From: Zanthoxylum bungeanum
Taxonomy: Eukaryota > Streptophyta > Magnoliopsida > Sapindales > Rutaceae
Reading direction: 5' to 3'
NCBI GenBank assembly: GCA_019454045.1
Contig: SKCR01038140.1
Coordinates: 102,300-166,299, forward strand
DNA length: 64,000 bases
The notes below the pieces were generated by a model, which made no database searches, was not told the origin of the DNA, and saw nothing but the letters and a program-made list of their open reading frames with translations. A program made the translations under genes and the position numbers. Each line of letters begins with the position of its first letter. The stretch's first letter is position 1. Shown piece after piece: positions 1 through 11,958 of this stretch.

Positions 1-985
1 ATATTAATTACCTTCTCATTTTTTCTATAAAAAATTTCTAAAAATAGATTCTTAAGGAGTGTCCTTATGACACTTATAAACAATTCCTTTATTTTATATT
101 CTCTCCAAAAAAAAAATTGCATACAAAAAGATAAGGTATAGTTTCTTTTTTTTTTTTTTGTCTTTTTTTTTTTTTTTTTGGGGGGATAAGCTCAGCTCGA
201 TTCCAGAATTTAATGTATCAACAGGACACATCATACAGAATAAAAGTTTCTTAATATTTTATTGGGACCCCCATTCCACCGACCTAACTACCAATAGAGA
301 AAAAGAACGCATTGTTTGACCAGCAGCAAGCAAAGATAAATGAGTGCCACGTGTAATTTGATGAGCAAACAACACAAGATAATCTACTTGTACGTCAGCT
401 AAGATGACAATGTGGACTAAATTCTGCATTCTGCATGCAACTGGGAGTTTAACTTTTTTATTTCCTAAATTCCTGAGTGAATACTTATTATTGCAGAAAT
501 GTTAAAAAATAAAAAAGGAGGTTCTCTTTTTAGGGTAGAACATCATTGGCTTTCATACATAAGAATGATCCACTATTAATACAAATCTGTGATCTGTACA
601 TGTTCAACACTTAGCCACTTAAACTTCACAATTTCAATACACAAGTGACATTAATGTACTGATGAAAGCTTTGTAATGACAGCAAGTTACTCAATTTGAT
701 GTCAAGGCAGGCTTTCTCTGCGAAAAAAAACGAAGCATCTAACATCTGATCCCACCAATCCTTCAGTTCCAATCAAGCATAAATTTAACATCTTGCCAAG
801 TTACTTATTAAGCACATTTTCGTCCAGAATTGTATGATATTCAAGTTGAGGAATAGGCACCCGGTTTTCAACTGATCCAACCAAAATAATATTTTGGAGA
901 GGAAAGATTCAATGCTTCAACAAACATGGTTTTGAAACTAAGCGAAGTGTATTTACCTCGAGTCAAATATACTCCAATCGTGTAT
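1..985. other. Intergenic / 3' flank without a recognised gene
   Basis: No convincing coding exon is seen on either strand. The part next to position 985 is probably the 3' untranslated region of the minus-strand PPR-like gene. The outer part is AT-rich with long T runs near 150-180. Confidence 0.5.
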
Positions 986-3900
986 CTAAGACTGTTCTGT
1001 AGGCATAGCTTGGGAATTAATTAGTCTTTCTGCCTCATCATTTGCCTCAGCTTGTAGTCTCCATTTCTGCGTCAAAAGAGGATATAGGAGAATGAAAAGC
1101 AAAACTATATGCGTGTTGCATGCATAAGGACTGAAGGAAGATTAAGACCTATAGCTGAGTTACAACACCATCAAGATCATAATAAAAAGAAATATTTTTG
1201 GAAAAATATGCCTAGATCTAGGAAAAAAATTATATCCTCTGCGTGCACTTGTGGTTTTGTGTGCCTATGAAGGAGTCATATGTGTAATCTCCTATAAAGA
1301 GAGGAAATTAAGTAGTCTCCAGGTTGTTTCATCTTTCAACTTTTTTTTTTTGGATAACCGGGGTGTCCGGGCCAGCTTACGCGCACCTCGACTAATCTCC
1401 GGGAGCTGTGCCCCATGCCCTCGGAAGTTTCCCAACACATATCAGGGTAAGTCGCTGGCTTTTCACACCAGGGGGCATGGCCCCAAGAAAATGCATCTAG
1501 TGGGATTCGAACCTTGAACCTGAGAGAGAGCAAACCACCCAAGCCCAAAGCCTTTACCACTGAGGCAATCCCTTGGGGTTAGCTTATTTCGGATAACTTC
1601 ATCTTTCAACTTGTTTTTTTCTATATTAATATTCTGTTGAGGATTGCTTAAACTGTCCAATCAGGTAAGTTCCACATTTATAAATTCCAAATCACCGGGA
1701 AAAAACGCTTCAAGTGAAGAAAACATGCCTCTTCAAGATTTTCAAGTTCCATGATTTGCTGTATCTGTTCTGAAATGCTTTCCTGCAAACAAGAGTCACT
1801 TGGTTAAATAATTTTATTTGTGCAGATGGAGAAATTAAAGAGATTTTATATGAATATGTTGCATACTGCACTGCTCACTGCTTCGGCAACAAGAACATCA
1901 GAGTCCATTTCTACCTCAATTTCAATCATTGAAGAAATCTGACAAGTAGATGGCACCAGTATACATTAACTGAATGCATTATTGAAGAAGAAACTGAAAA
2001 TATTTATAGGGTGGTGAGGAAATTCAGTATTCCTTCTCATTATCAAAATATACCTTTGCATAACTGTCAATTAGTTCAATCCGTCCCCTGAGGGAAGTTT
2101 GCAAGCATTCTCGTACCCTTTTGACTCTACTTTTCCGAGCACTGAAAAGGAGGAAATAGTTGTTTCAGACCAATAAATTACAACCAAAATACCCTCAATG
2201 TCCTAAAAAATGTATTGTCAATTTAATGAAATTCAAAACCATGTTCAGCAATCATTATGAACTATTAATAAGGAATACTAGGTAATGTTCAGAGGGTTTC
2301 ACCGATAAGAAGGTTCTCCTACAGCATAAATTTTGTTCTCTAGTTGGCACATTCGAGCCAACATCCAAACCTACATATTAAGACAACAAACTTGTCATAT
2401 AAATAACATGCTATGGTGTATGCAAGAAATAATGAAGTGAAAGTAGTGAACTGTTATTATAATGAGCACAATGTATAGCACTGACAACTTGTCAGAGGAC
2501 AGAACATACTTGATGAGAGAATATACAAGATTCTTTTTGTAGGTAAATGATTTTCCAACCTTATTAATTCTACTCAGTTTAAAAACCCATAATTCAAAAT
2601 ATTTTATGAGACTATTCTAAAGCAGATTCAATTATTAATCAGAGCCATCTACCATGCTCATCATGTCAGACCCACAAAGAATTGGGAGAAGCTGGCTTGA
2701 TGACTTGATGGTGCTCAATTTGCAAGGAAGTGTACCTCTTTTTCGGCAGCTTGTTTTAGGTCCTTGATACGAGACTGAAGTAAGTCATACTGAGATAAAA
2801 GCTGCTGCTTGATAGCAATTGCGTCCACCGACCTTTGAGGAAGCTAGCACCATTATTAAACAAATTAATTATCAATATGTACTTTCTTTCTCTCTAACAA
2901 AAAATTCTTAAAGAATGCTTGGAATTTCAATCAAGCAATATTTCAATAGGTAAATACCAGGAATGAAAAAGTTGTATAATTTACACAAGGTACTAGTTTA
3001 CCTGATTCAGCTGAGGGACAATCAGAGTGTTTAAAGTTACACCAAAAGCAAGAGATGCAACAGCTGCAACTGAAAGGAACTGAGGCAAGCTAGGATTTAT
3101 TATTCCCGAGGCAGCATCTCCAGTGGCCAGGACAGCCAGAAGAGGAATGAGGCTGAAGGGGTTAAGGAAGGATGAGTTTCCATCTTTAGTTGGGGCTCTT
3201 AACAATAGTGATTCCCGGCCATCTCTGTGATTTGTAAGGCACATAGCTTCTCCAGGGTAGAAATTGGGGGCCTTGGGAGAAAATTTAAAGGGGCCCACCT
3301 CCCTATATACATTTGATGGGGCTGCAGAAGCAACTGTTACCCTTTCTCCTTCTTGTGCAGGGAGATCAACTGTTTCAGTAGCAAATCTGTGAGTACGTGC
3401 CATACCAGAAGGAGTCTGAACCTGGAACATGGGGTAAAGAATTGATTAGAAGTTCAAGTGGAGTGGGTCCTCTGCCAAGAAAATGAATAATCTGGTGAGG
3501 TAGTTACTTATCTTTTGATCATATTGTCGAAGTGAAATTAAACTTGATTAATTTGACAAAATAGATGGAAATTTCATTTGGACATTCGGAATTCAGAATC
3601 ATGAAAATTATACCACTATAGAGTGAACGGCAGCAGGGATGCTTTGCTTCCGTATTTGCAGCAATTTGAGCCCCCTTTTCCATGCTGGGATATCCATGCT
3701 GCGTTCGTCATGAGTATTTCCTTAGAAAAAGTCAATATCCCAGCATCAACGCCATACACGAACATTTTTGTCACCAACATAAAACTGTAATATGGTTAAA
3801 TGGAATAGAACACTTCAAATTGTATATTTCTCTGTGCTCCAAATTTGAAGTTATTCTATGTCACGGTAAAAAAATTTAAAAAAAAAAAAAAGAAAGAAAC

Positions 3901-5465
3901 CCCCGAAATAGCAATCCAGTTAAAAAAAAAATACTGTGACAGGCTGACAGCTCACTTGACAGAATCAATTAGATGGAGCAAACCAACCTGATTTCTTCTG
4001 AGTCAATACTAACTATGTCACCAGATACGAGCTCATATTTGTAGCGGCATTTGGCACAAGACACAATCTGCAGCAGCAGCATTATTGCATCTATATTAAT
4101 AACTAAAATCAAGAGATTAAATTACTAAGGACTACTGAGCAGAATGCTGACCAGAACGACTGGATGTTTCAGTGAAGAAAATCACACACCTTGTCACTGG
4201 CATGATTAATTCATGAACAAATGGAATATTCGAATAGAATATTGATAGTCCCAAAGCAGAATATATTCCAAATATAAATGAAGTGGCTGTGTGTAAAGTA
4301 TATACCTGGAGACCATGTTGGGGTTGAGCAACTGCTACAGCTATCAAACAAGTGGGACATCTCACCACTTCTCCGAAGGGTACCTATAAAACATCCCAAA
4401 TTTGTACTCACTGTACACTAGCTAAAAGAAACAATTATCCAAATGACCATGCATGTGTTTTTATGCTGAAGTTTATTTCTAAATGAGAGAAATAAAAGAA
4501 CCACTTTTACCTCTTCACCAGGAGAAACTCCCACTCGGCAAATATCTTCAATCAACCTAAGAGCATCTGAAACCTTCAACGAAGCCGCAAGACCTTGAAC
4601 TAATGATGTGTACACGCTTACATCCGGTCTTGACCATTTCCATCTATCAACTAAAGTACCATTTTCACTAAAACCTGCCCATGTATACATATTATATCAA
4701 CAATGTCATTACACTCTAATCATCCATCACAAGGAATGATTTGTTGACAACCAAAATCTGATTTACATAGCTCGTTATTTGTAACTGATGTGCGTCTACT
4801 CTCAATGTGCATATTTTAAGTTGGTTTTGTAGCCATGTTGAAATTAATGGACCTAACTCAACCCGAGTAGAGGGTTGGATAATACTTATATTTTAAGTTC
4901 ATCAATTCATATCAACAAATGTATGATATTTACCTCAACACAACCGACACTCAATTATACTCCAGAGCTAGTGATTTCAGTGAATGTCAATGCTCCAAAA
5001 CATACCATAATCATAAAAACAAAATGAAATTTTTTTTCACGAATTAAAATGGGTACCTTGATCGAAACTAGAGCGCATGGCATAGAAAACTGACAGAGCC
5101 AAATCAGTATTACCACGATCAATGGCAGCATTAATGATCAAACGACAGTCATTAACACTCACGAAGCCTCTGCTTCTCTGAGAACTTTCAGCGACCATCT
5201 CCAGCACTTCACTGGCATCCTTAACACCGGTGACTTTACCCAGCAACTCCTCGTCCAAAATCTCGTCACCCACGACTCCGTTTTCGCTTTCACTTAACGA
5301 AGCTTCTATTCTAAAACCTTTTGATCTCGTAGGTTTCTTGGTGGCTACCAAAAGTGACAAGAGAGCACTAGTATTGTTGTTAAAATTTGGAGCTGTTCCA
5401 TAGATATTTGCAAAGCGAGGAGTAGAGAAACTAGAGATAAAAGGAGAACACAAGTTTAAGGTCAT
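986..5465 (-). CDS. Plastid-targeted PPR-like / zinc-ribbon membrane protein, unnamed
   Basis: Twelve exons give 568 residues with phase kept at every junction: 5465-5057, 4674-4511, 4383-4306, 4067-3988, 3698-3614, 3421-3002, 2843-2736, 2370-2303, 2141-2054, 1938-1867, 1782-1729, 1066-986. The first ~55 residues are Ser/Thr/Asn-rich and look like a chloroplast transit peptide. Residues ~95-190 contain two helical PPR-like units (NDCRLIINAAIDRGNTDLAL and DVSVYTSLVQGLAASLKVSD). A CPTC...CAKC pair, split between exons 3 and 4, suggests a zinc ribbon. Exon 6 ends in a hydrophobic stretch (FLSVAAVASLAFGVTLNTLI), a likely membrane span, and the C-terminal third is strongly helical and charged. I recognise the architecture as a conserved plant plastid protein but cannot name it. 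The intron after exon 11 appears to start with GC rather than GT. The last intron carries a SINE. The function is unknown. Confidence 0.85.
1343..1597 (-). mobile_element. tRNA-derived SINE (family B) in the last intron of the PPR-like gene
   Basis: Read on the minus strand, the element has a polymerase III A box (TTGCCTCAGTGGTAAAGG), a B box (GGTTCGAATCC), a body of about 240 bp and a 3' A-run, which appears as the T-run at 1341-1351. Both sides carry the direct repeat ttcatctttcaactt (1328-1342 and 1598-1612), a typical L1-style target-site duplication. It is unrelated in its body to the other SINE family in this window. Confidence 0.9.
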
Positions 5466-5931
5466 TTTTTTTTCTGTTTAATTTTTTTTTTTTTTTTGGC
5501 TTAGCTGAGAGATAAAAGCGAGCTTTGTAATGGCAGTCCCTCCCTGTATGTTGGTTGTTATAAGTGATAACGATGAGAAACTTGTGGTCGTTATTCGTTA
5601 ATTTTGTGCATTTGGTTTATTAAAATTATGAGTCGTTGATTGACCAGTGAGGCCACAGTTAAGCAAGTTAGATTGCAACACGTGTAAGCTAGTCCAATTG
5701 ATAAATAATCATCTTCAATATTGTTTTTGAAGTCCCAAAAAACCCAATAACAATGCCAATCACCTCTCCCTTGGGAACTCTCTCGTTGATCAATGCTTAA
5801 AAACTTTAAAATGATATATATATTGCCAGCTAAAACAGAGAAATAAATCAATGCATTTATGTTAATGTTCTCGTACTATGTGTTCGAGAAAATGATAATA
5901 TTCCAGTTTTAACCTTAGGATTTCAAAGTCA

Positions 5932-6110
5932 TGTTTTTTTTTTTAAATCGTTGGAAACCTGAAGCCAAAACACCCTTTCCGAGCTTAAACGGAGCTGACA
6001 AAACCTCTATATATCTCAAATTCTTACAAGAAACGCACTTACTAGATTTGAACTCAAGACCTTGAGGTGAGATCTTGATCCATACACTACCAAGTCACGC
6101 GCCCTTGGAG
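5932..6110 (-). mobile_element. tRNA-derived SINE (family A), near full length
   Basis: On the minus strand the element begins with an A-box-like GTGACTTGGTAGTGTATGG, followed by a B-box-like GAGTTCAAATCTAG. It ends in TTTCCAACGATTT and an A-run. No clear target duplication is visible, so it is probably an old copy. It is the only recognised item between the PPR-like gene and the export-factor gene (5466-6501). Confidence 0.8.
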
Positions 6111-6501
6111 ACATGGCTTGATATACACAATAGACATCAGATGTTATAAGCTTCAGTTGTCATGAGAGTAACATTGGAAAGAACCAGCATCATATCACAT
6201 TACAAGCAGCCCAAAAACAACAGCAACTTATGTTGGATAGATGTGATGCATGCGAACTAGACACTTAACAGTTATTGAATGACTGCGAGAAGCATATAAC
6301 ATGCATGTCCCATTTCCAATATGTTGAAGACAAAGTAAGCAAACGTTTATAAGGAAGAAAGAACACAAGCTTTTAGATTTGGGAAGTCTGAATTACACCA
6401 ACTTCCGATGATTGGTATGGAAAAAATTAAAAAAATAAACTGCCATGAGTGCATTCAAACCCTTGGCACAGAAAAATCAAATCCTTTGGGACTAACATGC
6501 A

Positions 6502-9500
6502 TTAGTTGCCAAATCTGCCTCTAACCCAAGGCACCCTCGGACCGCCACCCCCATTGCGTTTTACTTTTACACCACCACCACCATTGTTTGGATTTGAGAA
6601 AGCCTTCATCCTTTGCTCCTTCATATTGGCAAAAAGTGAGTCCAGTGTTTGAGGCCTCTGCTTTGGCACAGCATTATCCTCCTGCCGCCGCCACTGCTGC
6701 ACCCGCCGTGGCTGCAAGGCAGATACACTCATCAAGCTTGTTGACTTTTCAATTAAATAACAACTTGAGCAAAATAATTTTTTATATGGCATGCATATAC
6801 GTAATGATACAAACAGTCAAGTGAAACTTCAGGTTGATTAATATTATCCACCTGGGATGGTAATATCTAGAACTTCACAATTTGAATAGCTGGAACTTGC
6901 ATTCTAGTTAAGTTTCTATATTGTAAATAGAGTTCACTGAGCACTGAGAATTGATCAATTGACTCAATTCCAACAGTACCTACGATCATAAACACCCAAG
7001 CCATCTGAAAGCACATGCATTATCAGCTGCAAAATACTCATAGAAGACATCTTACTCATAAATCTAGTCTACCATTCTTACTCACAACTCAACTGTTATT
7101 TTGTAGAAGACTTCTTAGTCAAAAATAGATATTAAACGGAATGATACCTTTGCAGCAAAGCTCCCATTTGCTGCCCCTGCCCTCCTCTGAACTGGCACCA
7201 ACCCAATCCTGCATAGAAAGCAAAAAATGATTGGAGAATTGAAACAGAATATACAATCAAGAGGTTGGCTCTGACAAGAGAGGCAGTCACGCAAGTACCA
7301 TCCAAGATGCCCAATATCAGCATTAAACAGTCACTTGAAACCAGTACACAATTTAAATCCACACAGTTCAAGACTCGAGTCTTACCATCATGAATTCTTA
7401 ACATATTGAACTAACAGAACAATTGGACAAACCATTGCTCTTCAAGAAGAGGGAAGAGCAATTCTCTGATTTCTTTTTATTCCACTAAAGTTTTCCAATC
7501 GCAGAACACACTGTACGGTTTAATCCTCATACTGCAAATGAAATGCTCCGATATCACAAAAACTGAGAAAACGACAACCATGTGGCAGCAGATCAGGAAG
7601 CAACCACAAGGGCAATTCTCCAAGCAGCAAACTTTATGCTGCACAAGTTCCAATCCTTCTTGAAAACAACAAAATTAACACACCAGCTGAAACTTCTCTA
7701 TCTATGGGAGAACAAAAATTCTGCTCCCATGTCTAACAGCTAAAATGTGGTCTTCATTTACCATTAATGAGACTCCGAGAGCCTCCAACTGATTATGATC
7801 ATTTAAAGCACAAAAATTTCAGTTTTTCACCCAAAAGCCAGAACTTAGATTTTGTTGACAAAACGACATTCATCTAAACAACCTTAGCAGTTTTGTAAGT
7901 TCAACTCCTTGGTTCCTAAAGCAGATGACAACCAGTCATATGTAGCCTGTGAAAAAACTAGGAATCCATAAAGATGTAGCATCAATCAATTGACTAGAGA
8001 AAATAGGGGGAAGTTCCAGAGTCCAGAAACCTCCTTAAAAAATTTACACTAAGTGCACCATATTCTCATTCACTAGCTTGCCAACTCATGAAAGATTCTT
8101 AAATTGCCAAGTAACTGGGTGGAAAAAGGCTCAAGCGAAACAGATGAACCAGCAGCATATGACATGACTGTACAAAAGCAAGCAGCAGAATTCACCATGT
8201 AGTAAAGTCTCGAGAGAATATTGATGATGCAGGTGGAGACAACATAATCACAACTCTTCAGAACAACAAAAGATCATAACAAATGCACTTAAATTAGCAT
8301 GTTAGTGCAACCATAAACCCATTTGACAATAGGTTGGTAGAACAAAAAATTGTTCTATCAGTGCAATCAACCAACTAACATGCACATCATTAATTTGCTC
8401 AATGCACAAATTATAGCTCGCATCACAACATCAGCTCCCCATATCAGACTTATTGTAGTTTACACCCATATCTCCATCACATCATATCTACTTGCTCATT
8501 GCATGTGAACCAAAGCCCTCACAGCAGCCAACCGAGCTTCTCCAAATGAGCACACCAATGGCCAAAAGATATGTGAGCCACTAAACCTAATTGGAAAAAC
8601 TCTTCATATCACATTTATGTACTATGCAGAATTCTATTCTTTTATGCCATGGGCAGTAATAGTCTACTAAAAAAACTCTCAATTGGATTGGCCACTTGCT
8701 ACCAAAAACCAGTAGTGCTATAAAATTATGCAAGCCGACATAAATTTAACCCGAAGCAAATAGGAGAGACGATCAATATTATAGAACCACAATTTACCTG
8801 CAAAATTCCCGGGATAATTTACTTTCTATTAGATGCCCATATAAATCCACAACTACCTCCATTAAATTTCATTGTTTCTACTGTTAAGGATTCGGATATA
8901 ATCAAGCGGCTTAATACCTTGCTCTGTTCATTTTATTAGCCACCATACTACCATTAAAGGCCCTATTGCGAACAGCAGCAACTGCAGCCATCTGTGCCAC
9001 CTCAGTAGCTAAAGGAAAATGGTTACCCTGGAACTTTGACCTTCTTTGAGCTAGAACACCCTGATAACCAAACATAAAGTAAAGCTATCAGAGTCCAGCA
9101 AAAAAGCTAAAACATAACAAGCTGCCCCAGCAGTGTTAACCTGTCTAAGAGAGGATCTTGAGCCCATGAATTGTCGCACTTTCAAAGCCTTATCCTGAAC
9201 AGCATTATTAAAAAATTTCTGACTTTTATTCTGCAAAAAAATAAATAATAATAATAAAATAGACATTAAAACATTAGTTATATATTGTAAAAAACTACAG
9301 AAACAGGACATATCAAATGGATAAAAATAAACTTGATTCTAGGAGTCTAGTATCTTACTGGAGTCCTTCGCTGCTTCTGATCTGTAGTGGAAGTATTTTT
9401 GGACATTTTAATAATGTCATCTATGAAGATGCAAACAGGAAAAATTCCATGAATAATTAATTACATGGAAATTTACAACATAGAGAATAAAAACCCAAAC

Positions 9501-9580
9501 GTTAATTACATACCCAGTGTCATGTCCATTTTCTTTTCTGTAAGAGCAATTGCCTCACTGGTGAGAGGTTTAGTCACCAT
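6502..9580 (-). CDS. UIEF: UAP56-interacting mRNA export factor-like protein
   Basis: Six coding exons give 210 residues: 9580-9514, 9420-9359, 9230-9141, 9060-8918, 7208-7148, 6711-6502. The N-terminus contains KKMDMTLDDIIKMSK (residues ~16-30), the UAP56-binding motif found in ALY/THO4-type export adaptors, spliced across exons 1 and 2. The rest is very basic (Arg, Lys, Gln, Asn) with RR/RG clusters and ends in a Gly/Arg tail (GGGG...RVPWVRGRFGN), as expected for an RNA-binding nuclear protein. There is no RRM, which separates it from ALY proteins and points to the plant UIEF1/UIEF2 group that recruits the helicase UAP56 for mRNA export. Intron 4 is long (1.7 kb). An intron also sits in the 5' leader (about 10335-9603). 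Confidence 0.85.
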
Positions 9581-10375
9581 CTGATATGAACACGAAATAA
9601 TCCTGAATGGAAACAACACAAAAGAACAGAACAAATAGCATTTAAATACATACAGGAGGTGGTAAGCCTATGAACAAACTACATGCGGAAACCATGGCAA
9701 CAGATAGCTAGCTGCAATTTTACCTCATTTTTTCACAAACAAATTAATTCTTTAATTAACAAAGCACAAAGAAGATCAGTACAAATTATCCAGAGCAAGC
9801 TTATCACTTGTAGGGAAGCTTAGCTCCAGGAAAACTAATTCAAGACCCTTTAGATTAACAAATAAAAAGGAATAAAATCTGCAGATACAAAATTTATTTA
9901 TTGCTCATCGATTTTCTCACCAACCAAACAGAGAATTACATACAACAAAAAGTGCTATCAGCTATGATTGAAACATGCAAGTAGAGCAATAAAAGCTACA
10001 AATTACAGATAATATAGCAACTCAGCTAAGCAAACCTAATTTTAACAACAAAATATAGCGGAAAACCTAGAATACTCATAAAAATAATAGCTTCATCAAC
10101 TTTCGTACTTGCTTTGCTCATCAAACAAACAAATTTATAAACAGATATTGAACCCGTAAAAAAAATTATTTTCACACGATATTGAATGAAATTATCAAAT
10201 TACTACCGTTTATCCAGAGACGAAGTTCTGAAAGCAAATAACATACTCACAAAGAGAAACAAATGCTTCTATAAAGCGTATAGATAGGAGAACGATTATC
10301 TGCAACAATCAACTCATGAATTGAGAGAAGCTTACCGAGATGAGTGAAAATTTGAGGGTCGTTGACGAATCTAGG

Positions 10376-10384
10376 TTAGGGTTT
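10376..10384 (-). promoter_or_regulatory. Telo-box motif (AAACCCTAA) in the leader/promoter of the export-factor gene
   Basis: On the minus strand AAACCCTAA lies about 40 bp upstream of the leader-exon splice donor (CG|GTAAGC at 10337-10334). Telo-boxes are common just around the transcription start of plant genes for ribosomal and RNA-processing proteins, which fits the proposed role. Confidence 0.5.
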
Positions 10385-10676
10385 CCGAATTGTTTAAGAA
10401 AACAGAAGGAAAGAGTCAAAATCGCTTTCTCCGAACGCGCAGGAAAAACGAGCTACCGCGTTTATACAACGGGTCTATTTATTATAGGAGACCGTAGGTT
10501 ACTTTACTTGCCGCTAGGCGGATTTCAAGTGCCAAATCAAAGGCAAAATAGCCCGACTTTTAATTTAAATTTAGATTTGAACAAATATAAATTGAAAATA
10601 TTAAAAAATAATAGTTGAATTTTATGAAAAATCTTAATTTATAGGAGTGTTAGATCAAGGGAGACACAAATTGGCA

Positions 10677-11396
10677 TAGGGGTGAGCAACGGTTCCGAGT
10701 ATACCCGGAACCTGTTGGAACCGGATCGATTTTCCGGGTTTGGAATCGGAACCAGTTATAATCGGGTAGGTTCCGGTTCCAAAAATGAAGGAACCGATTT
10801 TATCCGGGTAGGTTCCGGTTCCAAAATGATCGGAACCGGAACCGGACCATGGAACCGGTTTTAATAACGTACCGGATAATTTCTGTTGAAATTTAGAACC
10901 TAAATTAGGTCGAAAACTGTATTTCTAAGAGTGAATCTAGTCTTAACAATGTGAAATTTAAAATATTTTTATTACTTCTTGTTATTACTGGCTATTTCCA
11001 ATTGGCCAATACTTTTACTGGATTGTAACATTTTTTATTTACTTGTTCTAATTACATTCAACTGAGTGTTAAACTGGGACTACTGATGGCCTCTGTTTAA
11101 ACTGGGACTACTGATGGCCTCTGTTTTTAAAAGTCTAAAGCTTCATTTTCTTCGTTCTTAAGCTTCCGCACTCCGATTTGGTCCCCGTTTTTTCCTACGG
11201 ACTCGTATTGGAATGTAGTTTTTATTAAAATATTTTAAAATAGGGTAATTCAGAACTGGACCGGAACCAGACCGGAACCGAATAATAGGATACCCTGTTT
11301 AATTGGGTAGGTTCCGGTTCCACTTAGTGCGGAACCGAATTTTTCTGGGTAGGTTCCGGTTCTATGCGGAACCGAAACCGATTTTGCTCACCCCTA
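10677..11396. mobile_element. Non-autonomous hAT element, GGAACCGG subterminal family
   Basis: The ends are TAGGGGTGAGCAA and the inverted TTTTGCTCACCCCTA. They are flanked by a perfect 8-bp duplication aattggca (10669-10676 and 11397-11404), diagnostic for hAT transposition. Both end regions are dense in ACCGGAACC/GGTTCCGGTT words, the expected transposase-binding subterminal repeats. The 0.4-kb centre has no coding capacity and contains a ~30-bp tandem duplication at about 11068-11125. Short open frames here are by-products of the repeats. Confidence 0.93.
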
Positions 11397-11489
11397 AATT
11401 GGCATGCGGCGAATACTAACAAGTCATTCTGATTTTTTTTTTTTCGGGAGATTGCCACGTGGCAAATATTAACCGGTCGGGGGTTGAGC

Positions 11490-11640
11490 ATTTCTAATCT
11501 CATTGATCCGTATAACGATCCAATAATTCATTATCACATGTGCTAAAATATTAAAAACAACTAAAAAAATAGATTAATTTATCAGTGATTCCACGTAACT
11601 CATACTTCTGTTACATCAAGAATTACTTCATCTCATCTGA
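11490..11640. mobile_element. Degenerate Mutator-like MITE (same family as 41432-41613)
   Basis: The core (catgtgctaaaatattaaaa) and the right end (ccacgtaactcatacttctg) match the better preserved copies at 41.4 and 45.8 kb in order and spacing. The ends are too worn to define a target duplication. Confidence 0.55.
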
Positions 11641-11958
11641 TAGAAGAGAATGGTTTTAAAATCTGTTCTGATTTTACAGAAAAACCAATAAATGATTGAT
11701 GATAATCAGACCCTAAAAAGTTTGCTAGCAACAGTTCATCAAAAACATGATGAGAAGAGAAAATTCCAATGATTGGAGTCCATAGAGAGGTGTGATATAT
11801 TATTACCGAAATTCAGTATCTGGTTGGTAACAAACAGAGCTGTGTTTTTTGCTCACCTCCTCAACAGAAACATTTTTATTCCAACAATTTGTGCTTATAA
11901 TCCCACTATTCATGTGGGACCTAAGTTTCTAATGAAAATGGTAAGGGAAAAACTGTAA

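Noticed and set aside
1251..1660. Three frames on both strands near 1.3-1.6 kb
   Set aside because: They are read-through of the intronic SINE.
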